This document shows, one piece after another, positions 21,889 through 32,901 of a stretch of DNA of 64,000 bases; the stretch's first letter is position 1, and each line of letters opens with the position of its first letter. The stretch is taken from positions 1 through 64,000 of the forward strand of contig JANATF010000005.1 of assembly GCA_029449245.1 (NCBI GenBank). Reading direction: 5' to 3'. Position numbers and translations under genes: made by a program. The notes beneath the pieces were generated by a model. The model was not told the origin of the DNA and ran no database searches. It worked only from the letters and a program-made list of their open reading frames with translations. Source of the stretch: Mortierella alpina. Lineage: Eukaryota > Mortierellomycota > Mortierellomycetes > Mortierellales > Mortierellaceae.

Positions 21889-23423
21889 ATGTCCAAGCAA
21901 CCCAACCAGCTCATTCGCGAGTACAAGCTCGTCGTTGTCGGGGGTGGAGGTAAAGCTGCCAGCACTCTGTCCTAAGCGCACAGGATACACACATGCAACC
22001 TCGACCCCATGCAAAAGTCCGACATCGATCCGAAAGTCGCATTTCATTGTGGCCTGCCCAAGCACAGACATTTGCTTTCCATGAGCAGTGCACCCAACAA
22101 CGGATCCGTCCCACGCATTGGGATCCTTGCTCCCCATGATTCACCTTGTGTTCCCATGGGAGGCTCTCTTGCAGTGGCGGACTGACATAATAGGAAGCCT
22201 CCTCGCAGAACCACCTTGCCTTTGCACGACCCAGCCAACAATGATCGGATGCTACCTATATATTACTCTCTGCTATTGTTCTCTCTTATCTTGCTCTCTA
22301 TCAAATCATGCCGCTTACGAAGCGCCCTCTTGTTCTAAACAATAGGTGTCGGCAAGTCGGCTTTGACAGTTCAGTTCATTCAATCACACTTTGTGGAAGT
22401 ATACGATCCCACTATCGAAGGTAATGACGCCGTCTTTTTATTCCTTCTTTTCTGGAGTCCTCTTCTCGATGCTCGCATGGTTTCTTGACGATCCATTGCA
22501 AAGAGTCTATGGGCCGTGGATCGTCAGTGGACTGCGTAACAGACTACTGACGCGAGGGTATGGCCGCCTCTTGTTATAGATTCCTACCGCAAGCAGTGTG
22601 TCATTGACGATGAAGTGGCTTTACTCGATGTACTGGATACGGCAGGCCAGGAAGAGTACAGGTAAAGATGGCATCGAGAAGGGACCAGCTGAACATCAGA
22701 GCCATAAAATGTTTTGCTCAATTGTTTTGCGGTGGTTCTCACGCACATGGCTGTGGTTGGTTCAAGACAGTCTCAACTGGGCAGAGAGACGGGGACGGTG
22801 TCGTGTCTCCAAGCGCAAGGGATGGCAACGCCTCGTTCGCTAACATGATGTACACATGTTGATATAGTGCGATGCGTGAGCAGTACATGCGCGCTGGCGA
22901 AGGATTCTTGCTCGTCTACTCGATCACATCTCGCACCTCTTTCGAGGAAGTCATGAGCTTTTACCAGCAGATCCTTCGTGTCAAAGACAAGGACGCCTTC
23001 CCCGTCGTCCTCGTAGCCAACAAATGCGATCTTGAGAGCGAGCGCCAAGTGTCGACCCATGGTACGCCGCACATCTTGACTTTTTTTAACTGTTCGCCTG
23101 GTTATTCAATGCCTGCAGTACGGCGATGCGTCTGCAGAATGGCAAAGCTGAGGACCATTGCTTTGTATATTCATCGTGTTGTTGGCTTGTTTCAAATAGA
23201 GGGACGCGAACAGGCCAAGATGTTCAATTCGCGTCTGATCGAGTCGTCTGCAAAGCAAAGGATCAATGTGGACGAGTCGTTCTACAGCCTTGTCCGGGAG
23301 ATCCGTCGCTTCAACAAGGAGGCTCACCACCAGTCTCAGAACGGGTACTCTCAGCAGGGACAAGGTTATGGCAAGCAGATGGATGACAAGGGCGAGAAGG
23401 GATGCTGCTGCCTCGTCATGTAG
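21889..23423 (+). CDS. Ras-family small GTPase
   Basis: Five exons (21889-21949, 22346-22420, 22580-22661, 22868-23061, 23200-23423) give 211 residues. All GTPase motifs are intact: P-loop GGGGVGKS, switch I YDPTIEDSY, switch [18 protein letters not shown], and SSAK. The C-terminus ends GCCCLVM, a CaaX box for farnesylation preceded by two cysteines that can be palmitoylated, so the protein should sit on the plasma membrane. It is the classical Ras rather than Rap or Rheb, judged by the effector loop and tail. In fungi it drives cAMP or MAPK signalling in morphogenesis and growth. Intron 1 (396 bases) cuts the P-loop itself between two glycines. The position equivalent to human Ala11 is Gly, common in fungal Ras. 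Confidence 0.95.
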
Positions 23424-24671
23424 AGATCCAAAGCCAGATAATACCCTCCTTACGCAACTTCATAGATAGTAGTATTATTATTAGCAGTGGAGAGGCTCAG
23501 TGGACAGAGCCTTGATATATCATACAATACCAGACCATATGCAAATCACACAAAAGACAACAGCGCTGGTGCGTCGTTGCTGGACCAGTGTAGGAGTGTA
23601 CCTGGGGCTAGTATTGTCTGATGTACAGCACCGTATGCCGTATAGGGGTCCTCCCGCGTGTGTGTGCGATGTAGCGCATGGAGACGGGTGCAGGCGGCGA
23701 GGAGACGGGTGCGCACAGTGCAAGGGTCCGCTCCAAGTGGCGACGGGTATAAATAGCATATAGTTTTGGCAGCAATTAGACATCGGTAGCGTAGAGCGAG
23801 GACCAAACGATATGTATTTTTTCTCCCCCTTCTGACTTTGTCGCTCTTTCCGCACTGTCGCTGTCGCTGTCCTCTCTCTTCTCTCTTCTCTCGTCTCTCT
23901 CTCTCTTCTCTCTCTCTCACTCTCGCCAACTCCTTTGTCTCCCCCATCTCCCGCCTGGCCGCATTCCATCCCTCGTTGCACCTGCGTGCATATACACCCA
24001 TAGCCCCATCCCCACCCGCTGCATCTCCCTGTGTCGCCGTCTTTTGCCTGCAAGGCCGAGAACGAGGTATTCATCCGCGCCACTAGTCGCACTCGCGCCC
24101 TTTGTTTCCAGGGGCACCAACCAGCAACGGACGATCCTGCCCCCCCCCCCACCTCATCTGGACACCCCCCCCCCAGGCCTACACTCCAGCTGTTCGCCTC
24201 TCGTACCCACCTGCGTTGCTCATCACAGCATGCGGCCACTCGCCATCGGCATCCGCAATGCCATTCTGATATGTCCGATATTCTGATGGACTCACTTTCT
24301 GCTGCTCTGCTGCCTCCGCTTTGGAGTCATGGCTGACGTCTATCCCGATTCCAGCTGCAGCCAGCACACACATTTATATGCTGTCATATATGATGGGGGG
24401 ACGGCCCATGGCCACCTAGACATCAGCAGCAGGGCGCAACACTCTGCCACACCATCCGTTCGCCCAGGGCTGTGCGAGAGGCGGGGGGGGGAACAACGGG
24501 GTAAAAGCTTCACTGCCCAGAGTCGGTCGCAGCCCCTTCCAACTAACGCTCGGATTGTCACGCTGGCAACCCTTTTCACTTCTATAGTACCTCAATAGCT
24601 ACCCATCATTGCCGCAATAAGCACAAAGACACTGCCAACAACAGGAATCAAGACATCAACTTTGTGCGATC
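23424..24671. other. Spacer between Ras and Chs7-like genes
   Basis: No gene is supported. A pyrimidine-rich block (23,820-23,950) and two cytosine runs (24,139-24,150 and 24,164-24,175) stand out. The final about 100 bases before the next ATG are A/C-rich 5' UTR-like sequence. Confidence 0.55.
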
Positions 24672-26212
24672 ATGTCGACGCAACCCGATCTCAACTTTGC
24701 CTTTGGCAACTTCAACTACATATGCTCGACAGTGTCGCTGACGCTATGCCCGCTTGTCGGTGTCGCAGATGGCATCGAACCTGTCTGCTATTCACGTAAC
24801 GTGAAGCTCGCCGAGACGCTGATTTTCCAGCCTTGTAAGTTGCGGACTAATCGTGGGTCGTTACAACTGCCTCAGGAAACTTGGCCACGCCTGGAGAAGG
24901 ACGAAGGATTTTCGACCCCAACTGACGCATTGCTTGCTACTGGGATGGCACCACTTGTTTTTTTCTAGCTACGATCATTATTCACATCATCGCCCTTATT
25001 ATGACGGCGATTATGATCTACCATATTCGCTCAAAGTACACGGCTGTTGGTAAGTCCTGGTATATCCAACTGACATGGCAGATGTGGCAGGGACTCTTGA
25101 TGGTTGTGTCCTGGCGACCGTCAAAACATATATTTTCAGTATGCTGACACTTTGAAAACCTTGTTGTTCTAGGTCGAAAGGAGATCATCATGTTCTTTTA
25201 TCTGTACATGTTGGTCACCATCATGGACTTGTTGCTCATCTCTGGAATCATCCCCACCGCCAGCAATCTTTATCCCGTACGTATATCGTCTACGGGCGTG
25301 TTGGTTGGAGACGAGGGTCTTTTGCAGGAAAACATTGACCACAGCAGGAGAATGGCAGTTGCCACACAGGAGACAAAAGCAGAGTAGCCTTCTAACCAAA
25401 TCATGTTGCTCTCATTGCCCGTGAATAGTATTTCACCGGCGTCCATCTTGGACTGATATCAGCGACGTTCTGGTGTCTGCTTTTGAACGGATTTGTGGGC
25501 TTTCAGTTCGCGGAAGATGGAACTCCCCTGTCGCTTTGGGTAAGCTGCAAGACCATACGATGTGAAAAGAAAGAGGCACCGCTTGTTGCTATACGGTTGA
25601 AAGCCTAACAATTGTTTAAATTATGCCTCCTCTTAGTCCATTCGTATCTCCTCGTTTGTGGTCTTTGCAGCTGTGACCTTCCTGTCCATTGCTACCTTCA
25701 ACAAGCTGGGACCATTCGATCCTCTCCACCCTGTTGCGCTCTGGGTCGTTTTCTTCATTTTCAACGGAGCAGCTCTTTTGATCTATGTGATCCTGCAGAT
25801 TGTGCTCGTCGTCAACACTCTGGATGACCGCTGGCCTCTGGGCGACATTGTGTTCGGCATTGCGTTCTTTGCCACTGGTCAAGTCATTCTCTATGTGTTC
25901 TCGCTGGACATTTGCAACTTTGCCAAGCACTATATTGATGGACTGTTCTTTGGCACGATTGCGACCTTGCTCAGTGTCATGATGGTTTACAAGTACTGGG
26001 ATTCGATCACGAAGGAGGATCTCGAGTTCTCTGTGGGATCCAAGCAAAACGTTTGGGAAGTCAAGGAGCTCCTTGGAGAGGATGAAATGGCGGGCGGCGG
26101 ACTGTACGGCCAGCAGCAGCATCAGGGACCACCCGGCAGTGGATTTGGCTATCAAGGCTCGCCAGCCTCTGGCCCATACGGTCAAGCCAACCACTATGAT
26201 GACCGCTACTAG
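24672..26212 (+). CDS. Chitin synthase export chaperone (Chs7 family)
   Basis: Five exons (24672-24834, 24969-25049, 25173-25276, 25429-25539, 25637-26212) join to 344 residues, close to the family's usual length. The N-terminus has conserved [19 protein letters not shown]. Several membrane segments follow: [73 protein letters not shown] and [21 protein letters not shown]. The [20 protein letters not shown] block is typical of Chs7. The C-terminal cytosolic tail is Gly/Gln-rich. The protein acts in the endoplasmic reticulum and is needed for chitin synthase (Chs3 type) to fold and leave for the cell surface, so it supports cell-wall building. Confidence 0.92.
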
Positions 26213-26534
26213 AACACTGGCATTTTCTTTTCTTGGTAGCAGTGACCTGCTACCAATAGTAGGAACCAAAAAAAAGGGGAAAAGGGGACTTTTGTGAAGC
26301 TTTTCAACATTACCAAAGAATATACACATGAATTGAAAACACAGACCCGGTATCCAGAACTGCAACCTTGACAACCTGGAGGGTAGTGTGAACAAGATCA
26401 AGAGCATGATCCAGAACGAGGATATGCGCAGAGGGTGGAGATCACGGCACTGGTGTACAGCAGTAGATTCCCAAAACTCCACTTCTTATTTATATCTGCA
26501 AGGAACATGGTACAACTGCTATATAGATCCTTTT

Positions 26535-29072
26535 CTACTCGTCGTGAATGCCAAAGGGCTTTACCAAAGCCTCCACCTTTTCCGTGTCATAGACCTGTCC
26601 CAAAATCTTGCGGGCATCGTCGACCTTTCCAAAGTTGTTCCACATCAGCAGACCAACAATCTTCTTGTCCTTCAGGTACAGCACCAGTCCCTTGTTGTAC
26701 TTTTCCTTGTCTTCTACCTTGACGGTCTCTGCTGGCAAGGGAGTGGCGGTCGCACGTTCGCGCTTGCCCTCCTTCTCTGCAACAGCGGTCTTTGCCACGG
26801 GTTCCTCCTTGGAGCTGGATTCTTCAGTGTTGCCAGCAGCAGTCGTCGTGGGCTTCTTGGTCCAGATAGACACAGTAGACAGCTTCGAGTCAAGGATACC
26901 GACTGCCTCATAACCGATATGAGGGCCCAGATCCGACCAGAACATGGACTGGTGCTTGTACGTCTTGTGCAACTTATCCGAGGCCATGTTCTGCCCAGCA
27001 ACACGTCCACCAAGGATAGCATTGTCGTAATGCTCGACACGGCGACGGCCAAGGGTCACGTCGTGGAAGGAGGTCATGTCACCGGCGCAGTACACGTTGC
27101 GGCGAGCCTGGAGTTCCGCATTGACGACAACACCTCCGCGAACATCATCGAGCTCGAGACCAGCCTTCTTGGCAAGCTCCACGTTAGCCTCAATTCCAAC
27201 AGCGACAACGACGTGATCGGCGAGGACCTTCTCGCCATTCTCAAGAGTGAGTTCAACCTGCTCTCCAGCGGTCTTGGTCGAGGCAATACGCGAGTTTGAC
27301 TTGACAACGACACCCTCCTGTTCAACCTGAGAGGTCGTCCACTTGGAGAGGTAACGAGGGAACACCAGGCCCATGTTGCCATCCTCGGGGAAGATCTGGG
27401 TCACTTGGATGTTCTTACCCTTGCCTGTTCGAGCCAAAGAAAGGCGAAACAAGGAGATATTAGTACCGTCATGGTCCGATATTTCATGGAGTTGTGTGCA
27501 CAGGCTACATGGTCATGGTCCAATTACCGTAATGCGAGACAGCAACGGCGAGTTCACTGCCCAAGAAACCTCCTCCGACAATGACAATCTTTTTGTCCGC
27601 AGACTTGACCAAGGCATGCAGCTTCTTAAAGTCCTCAGCGGAGCGGAAGGTTGTGACCTTGCCCTCAGCAGCACCCTTGAGCACAGGGAGGGACTTGGGA
27701 ACACCTCCAGTGGCCAGAAGCACCTTGCCGTACTTGAGAACCTTGCCGTTGTTCAAAGTGATGGACTGTTCCGAGACATTAAGATCTGACACGGTGGCTC
27801 CAGTCAAAAGCTTCACGCCACTCTCTGCGGATTCGATCTTGTCCAGAGCTTCCTGATCCACAGTATCAATCTTTTCCTTGCCCTCGAGGATGATGCTGCA
27901 ATGGTAACAAACAAACGGTTGTGTTAGAAGTGCCAAATGGGAAGTGGCAGGAAGGGCGAAGGTTATTTCACGAGCCCTTACTTGCGCTCCTTGCCCTGCC
28001 AGTCCTTGAAAGACAGCTTAGCGGTTGTCTCTTCAGATTCGTTGAACCACATCTCCTTAGACAATGGAGGGCGCATGTAAGGTCCGATCTCTTCGTTTCC
28101 AATGATCAAAATCTAGATGTGGAGCAAGAGGACACGGCGAGAGTGAGAAAAAGATACATCCGATAGGCTTTATGGCACACATCATGTCTGAACAGCATGA
28201 CCTACCGCGGCAGAGGGGTCCTTCTCACGAATGGCTTCCATGGCAGCAAAGGATGCAGTGCCGGCACCTAGATAAATCGAGGCAACGTCGTGTGTTGCGT
28301 CAGTGAAATGTCTGAAATCAACTGCGAAGGAGCTCCTTCCGTTCCACTTTGCTTACCGATCAAGATGTATGGGTAAAAGTCTTTTTCATGCTTGGGAGCA
28401 CTGGTGGCAGCAGCAGACACTTCTGCAGCCTCGTTCTCGGCATCCGCGCTCTCATCCTCGGCAGCATGATCCTTGGTCTTTGCGTGTGACGAGGCAGCAG
28501 CAACATGGCCATGCACAGCCTCGCCAGCCTTCTTCCTGGGTGGGGGTGCAGTCAAGTTGTAGATCTAATCGAAAACGCAAGTATGTCAGCGGCACGATCC
28601 AAGTGAGTTGCCTTCCCATGGGCAGGTTGGCATTCCTCAGGCGCAAAGGGTGGGTTCAGCGGGAGTACGGTATAATCCAAGCAGATCTGCCGTAAGTACA
28701 TCAACATACCAGAGGTCCAAAGACAACTAAGGATCCGATCTACAGAGCATATATACATAAATAGAGCGTTAATTATACATCATTCTGAAAAGCGAACAGG
28801 CCAGGGGGGTGTCTGATAGATACTGTAGAGAGCGAGAAAAGAAGAAGAATAACGCATGCACAAACAGCTCATACCACCCAGGCGACGTCAGACTGCTTGT
28901 GATGAACACTGGCAGCCCCGTGGGAAGAGGAGGCCGAAGCGGACGAGGTGTAGGAGCGGGCCGTGTTGCGGAGGTTGAGCAGGGGCGAGCGTGGGGAGGC
29001 AGCGGCGGTGGAGCGGTGGGAACCCAAGCGGGCTGTTGTCCTGAATGCGGCCCTGAATGCGGATGTGTTCAT
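26535..29072 (-). CDS. Apoptosis-inducing factor (AIFM1-like), mitochondrial NADH oxidoreductase
   Basis: Seven exons (29072-28875, 28739-28710, 28564-28357, 28267-28206, 28112-27982, 27895-27528, 27424-26535) give 628 residues. The first about 60 residues are Arg/Ser/Ala-rich without acids, a mitochondrial presequence. GSLVVFGPL forms part of a membrane anchor. The FAD site ILIGAGTASFAA, MRPPLSKEMWF, the NADH site VGGGFLGSELAVAV and the second FAD motif (NVYCAGDMTSFHDVTLGRRR) are in canonical order. The C-terminal AIF domain carries HQSMFWSDLGPHIGYEAVG. It should lie in the intermembrane space, supporting respiratory-complex assembly and, in stress, cell death. An Ala/Glu-rich spacer (residues about 90-140) precedes the catalytic part. 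One 30-base exon is unusually small. Confidence 0.94.
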
Positions 29073-29365
29073 GGCGAGAGGGCTGAGCTGTGGATCGGAG
29101 AGGGCCGAGTGCGAGGGAGCGATGCGGAGAGAGGAAAGAGAGATCGGTCTGATCTGAGTGTGAATGCACACTCAAATAGCAAGATCGCGTAATAGCGCAC
29201 GGTATGAACGGCTGGCTCGCAGGGCAGCGCCAAAAAGCCACACAGCCATTTGTACGGCAGAGGACCGACCTCACTCCCACTCCTGTCAACACACACTCGC
29301 TACCCATCCATCGCATTCGCTCTCTTGCTGCTCATTCCCCATTGCAAAAGAGCCTCTACCGCGCC
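29073..29365. promoter_or_regulatory. Shared promoter of AIF-like and SPF45-like genes
   Basis: Only 293 bases separate the two start codons on opposite strands, so both promoters must lie here or overlap. The block AATAGCAAGATCGCGTAATAGCGC near the middle (about 29,175-29,200) has a near-repeat of AATAGC. No TATA box is obvious. The SPF45 side is pyrimidine-rich up to the ATG. Confidence 0.5.
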
Positions 29366-31427
29366 ATGTCCCTGTACGGCGACCTTCCTCCGCCCAGCAC
29401 ATCAGCAACTGCTGATGGCCCGTCGAAGAAAGCCGAAGGCGACGCAAAGGAAGGCACTGCTGCCGGCGGGGCCGCAAAGTCTGTTCTTCCAGGTACTTGA
29501 CCTGACAGAAAGCACACACACGCCTGCTACTCCCACAGACAGCCCAACTCAACCCAACCCAACACACCTAGCGAGAAGAGGCCAACTCCTCTCCAAACAC
29601 TCCTTTGCACAAAGAAACAATATTGTACAGTCTGTTGCAAGATGCATGCTAACAACAAACGCATCCCGCCCACTTGAACAACCCGTAGCTGGCTGGTCTT
29701 CTTCGATAACGCGGCTCAAGCCTATGCTCAATCGAAAACTGGCTCCTCCAAAGGCAAGACCCGCCCAGAGAACTATCCCTGCAGGGTTTGCAGCCCAGTC
29801 ATCGCAAGAGCCTCAGAAGGATGTAGCAACTCTGAATCCTGGCATCATTTCAGTGTCACAAGCAATCCCAGGAAACAATGTCACCGCACTGTCAACGGGA
29901 GCTCCACATGTGTCTGGAAACACAGTCGATGAGAACAGCTGGCTCAAGGCACGCACAGCACAGGTCCAACGCAATGACAATGACGTCCATGTAAGGGATT
30001 CGTTTTTGAAAATGCACCGTACTTGCCCTGGACGCACGCCGGTAGTCAATATATTCGACATTTGGCTCTAACACCCACCCACGGATTTGTAGGCTACAGG
30101 GAGAAAGCAGATGAAGAGGACACCCGTCAAAGCCCAGCAGCAGCAAGGGCCTATCAGCTTGGACGACGAGTACGATATCTCCAGGCCAAATGAGTACGAC
30201 GACTTCAAAACACTGTTTGAAGAGGAATGGAAATCACGAGCAGAAGAAAGGAGAAGGTTGCAGGGGCAGGGACGATCTGGCCGAAGCGAATTCAGACACT
30301 CTGGCACACCTTCACGCTCACGCTCTCACTCACGTTCTTGGTCTCGATCACGGTCGAGATCACGATCGCCATCTCGATCGCGATCCCGATCTGGCTCCAG
30401 ACAAAAGTCTTGGTCTCCAGAGCCGAGATCGCGTTCTCGCCGAATGCACAGTCGTAGCGTATCTCGAAGCCCTCCACCACGTGAACATGGATCGGGATCG
30501 GGCAGGAATCAGCCGAGTACCCCAGCAAAGATATCACAGCAGCATAGGAGCAGGAGTAGGAGCAGAAGCAGGAACAGAGGTCGAGGCAGGAGCAAAAGTC
30601 CATACCCTAGGTCGAGGTCACCGCCGCCGTCATTTTCACGACGCCGCTCTCGCAGTCCGATGCACAGAAATGACAGTTACCACTCCTCATCTCCACCGAA
30701 GGGCGAGCAACGCCCTTTAGCGTACAAGGCGTTCGCACCGCCTCCCAACCAAACAACAGCATCGCATGTGGCTGGACAGAGCTTGCGGAAGATACCGGAA
30801 ATCTCTAGTCCTCCTAGTCAGAGCCGCGGCGTGGCTATTTTGAACGACACGTCCGGTGAAGATGCATTCCTGAGGCGGGCTCAGCTAACCCAGCAGCGCT
30901 TGAGTGAACAAGCCTCAATGCCCTCGACACCCTCGGCTCCCACTCATGCCCCTGCACAAGGTCACCAGCAAAATCAACTCTACAATCGACTGGCATTCAC
31001 TCCCAAAGCGTCAGAACAGATCTCACGTAAAGGTAAGAGCGTCGCTTTTCTGATCACGATTTTCACAAAGAATATCAACTGCTACTGACTTGCTTTGTTT
31101 ATTCAACGTATTTGTAATGCAGGGTCGCCATCAACCGTTATTCTACTGACAAATATGGTCGGGCCTGGCGAGGTGGATGATACGTTACAGGAGGAGACGG
31201 CCATGGAATGTGAGAAATTTGGTCCTGTCGTCCGTTGTCTAATTTTTGAGGTCCAGAATGGCAAAGTACCCCCAGAGGAGGCAGTCCGGATATTTGTCAA
31301 ATTTGGATCTATGGTTTCTGCCGAAAAGGCTCTCAAGGACTTGGACGGGCGGTTTTTTGGTGGTCGGCAGGTGCGCGGGCAGTTTTTTGACGAGAAACGG
31401 TTCGACTCGTTGCAGCTCGCGCCATAA
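29366..31427 (+). CDS. SPF45/RBM17-like splicing factor with RS domain, no G-patch found
   Basis: Four exons (29366-29492, 29689-29990, 30093-31032, 31123-31427) give 557 residues. The start MSLYGDLPPPS matches the MSLY(D)DL start of SPF45, and the C-terminal about 100 residues are its UHM/RRM domain: ILLTNMVGPGEVDDTLQEET, EECEKFG-like MECEKFGPVVRC, AVRIFVKFGSM and DLDGRFFGGRQVRGQFFD. The R-x-F signature of a UHM (RFF) is present, so it should bind ULM peptides in SF3B1/U2AF-type partners at the 3' splice site. Residues about 213-340 form a long Arg-Ser domain instead of what animals have there. I cannot find the usual G-patch. Nuclear; the transportin-3/Mtr10-type importin also in this window is a family that imports RS-domain cargo. 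Confidence 0.85.
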
Positions 31428-31543
31428 TAGAATCATACTTGATCTCGGAGCCCTTGTTCTCTTTTTAATTTGAAGTCTTGGAATGATCTTGTAAACTGGA
31501 GCAACTCGATTTTATTGAATGAGATTTCACGAGTCGTTGCAGC

Positions 31544-32552
31544 TTATGCACCTTGCCGGCGCTTAACCTCGTTCACAATCACCTCGACTTGACCATCCAG
31601 GGTGAGATTCGAGGTATCCAACTCCATAGCATCAACAGCCTTTCTCAATGGCGAGGCCTTGCGTGTCCGATCCTGTTCGTCGCGTTTTTCAAGATCCTCC
31701 TGCACAGCTTTCACATCCAAGACATCTCGCGTGGGGTCAGCACCGTTACGAATCAGTTCCTGTAACCGACGCTCTGCTCGGACGCTGCTGTCGGCGATCA
31801 GAAACACTTTGAGATCGGCATGAGGAAGCACGACAGTTCCAATGTCACGGCCATCCATGACCAACCCCGGTCTCCTGGAACTGCATTGATCATCCTCGGT
31901 GGCACCCATCTTGCGCACCTTCTGCAAAATGGCTTCCCTGACAGGTCCAATGGCCGCTACAGCAGAGACGTACTGAGAGACGCGGTTTGTCCTGATCTCT
32001 GACGACACATCTGTCGAGTCCAAAAAGACGCGTGTTGTGGGTAATGTTGCTGGCTTTTGGGCTCCATTTGTCAAAGTATCCTGACCTTCCGAAAAGATAG
32101 TCTGAAGGCCAATCTTGGCCTGCTCTGCCAGAGCAGAGATCTTTTCAGAGTTGTGTGGATCCGACGGATCAATGCCTTTCGAGAGCGCGACGTACGTGAC
32201 CTATCAAGGTAACGAGCCATTTTTTTTTGCGTTAGCATGTTTCCTCTATCTGTGAAAGCAACATGCCAGTCCTATATCTACCATAAGGTGTCAAGTGGTT
32301 CCATACACATCTGTAAAAGGCGCCTGTGTCGATATAGTCGAATCCAAGTCGCTGTGCCACCATCTTGGCGGTAGTACCTGCGAGCGAGCGAAAACAACAA
32401 AACCAAGGTGTAGTAGGTTGTCTTTAGCATCGATGGAATGGCTGAACATTCAGTCCTGAAAAGCCAGAATGCGAGGGCCATGTGGGCGCATTACTCTTTC
32501 CTGAGGCAGATGGGCCATCGATCGCCACCTGGAAGGGCCGTGTTCTTGGCAT
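31544..32552 (-). CDS. cmk: Bacterial-type cytidylate kinase (CMP kinase)
   Basis: Three exons (32552-32495, 32377-32307, 32200-31544) give 261 residues. It phosphorylates CMP/dCMP with ATP. The P-loop VAIDGPSASGKS starts at residue 9, followed by KMVAQRLGFDYIDTGAFYRC. The CMP-binding insert comes next (TRVFLDSTDVSSEIRTNRVS). GLVMDGRDIGTVVLPHADLK and the lid region with RDEQDRTRKASPLRKAVDAM complete it. These are the signatures of the long bacterial Cmk family, not the eukaryotic UMP/CMP kinase of the adenylate-kinase type. The spliceosomal introns, two of them splitting conserved motifs, show it is a resident eukaryotic gene and not contamination. No targeting peptide is seen. Tail-to-tail with the SPF45-like gene. 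Confidence 0.92.
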
Positions 32553-32901
32553 GGACGAATACGCCCGGCAAACGCCTGCCGCCCATTTCATTGTCCACAT
32601 TACAGCACTCTAGTCGACTCGAGTGCTTGTTATACTGTGGTGCGAACAGTAGTATTGCGGTTTTGCTTTTTTGCTGTTGGCGCAGTGGCAATGGACGAGG
32701 CAGGCTTCAGCGAAACGTATGTTGCAGGGGATCAGCAGAAAGTGGACAGCTCGAAAGAGCCGGTTCCGGAGATCTATATGTTTTTGCGCGGTCACAAAAG
32801 CCTTCAAGTGTGGCCTGGAAGACTCGAGTTGTCGCCCTACCTTTATACACCAGCCAAACCAACCATAGCCCCACCAGGACGACAGCAAGCACGAAGCAAC
32901 A
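32553..32901. promoter_or_regulatory. Divergent promoter of cytidylate kinase and small membrane protein genes
   Basis: The 349 bases between two outward-facing start codons contain an inverted TCGACTCGAG-like motif (GTCGACTCGAGTGC at about 32,612), repeated as GACTCGAGTTG at about 32,820. No other exon is evident. Confidence 0.4.

Noticed and set aside
23520-24239. 239-codon minus-strand frame in the Ras/Chs7 spacer
   Set aside because: Arg/Glu repeats from a CT-rich tract, with no recognisable domain or codon bias.
30190-30720. Alternative + frame through the RS domain
   Set aside because: Arg-Ser repeats keep all frames open; only the main frame links to the SPF45 start and UHM.
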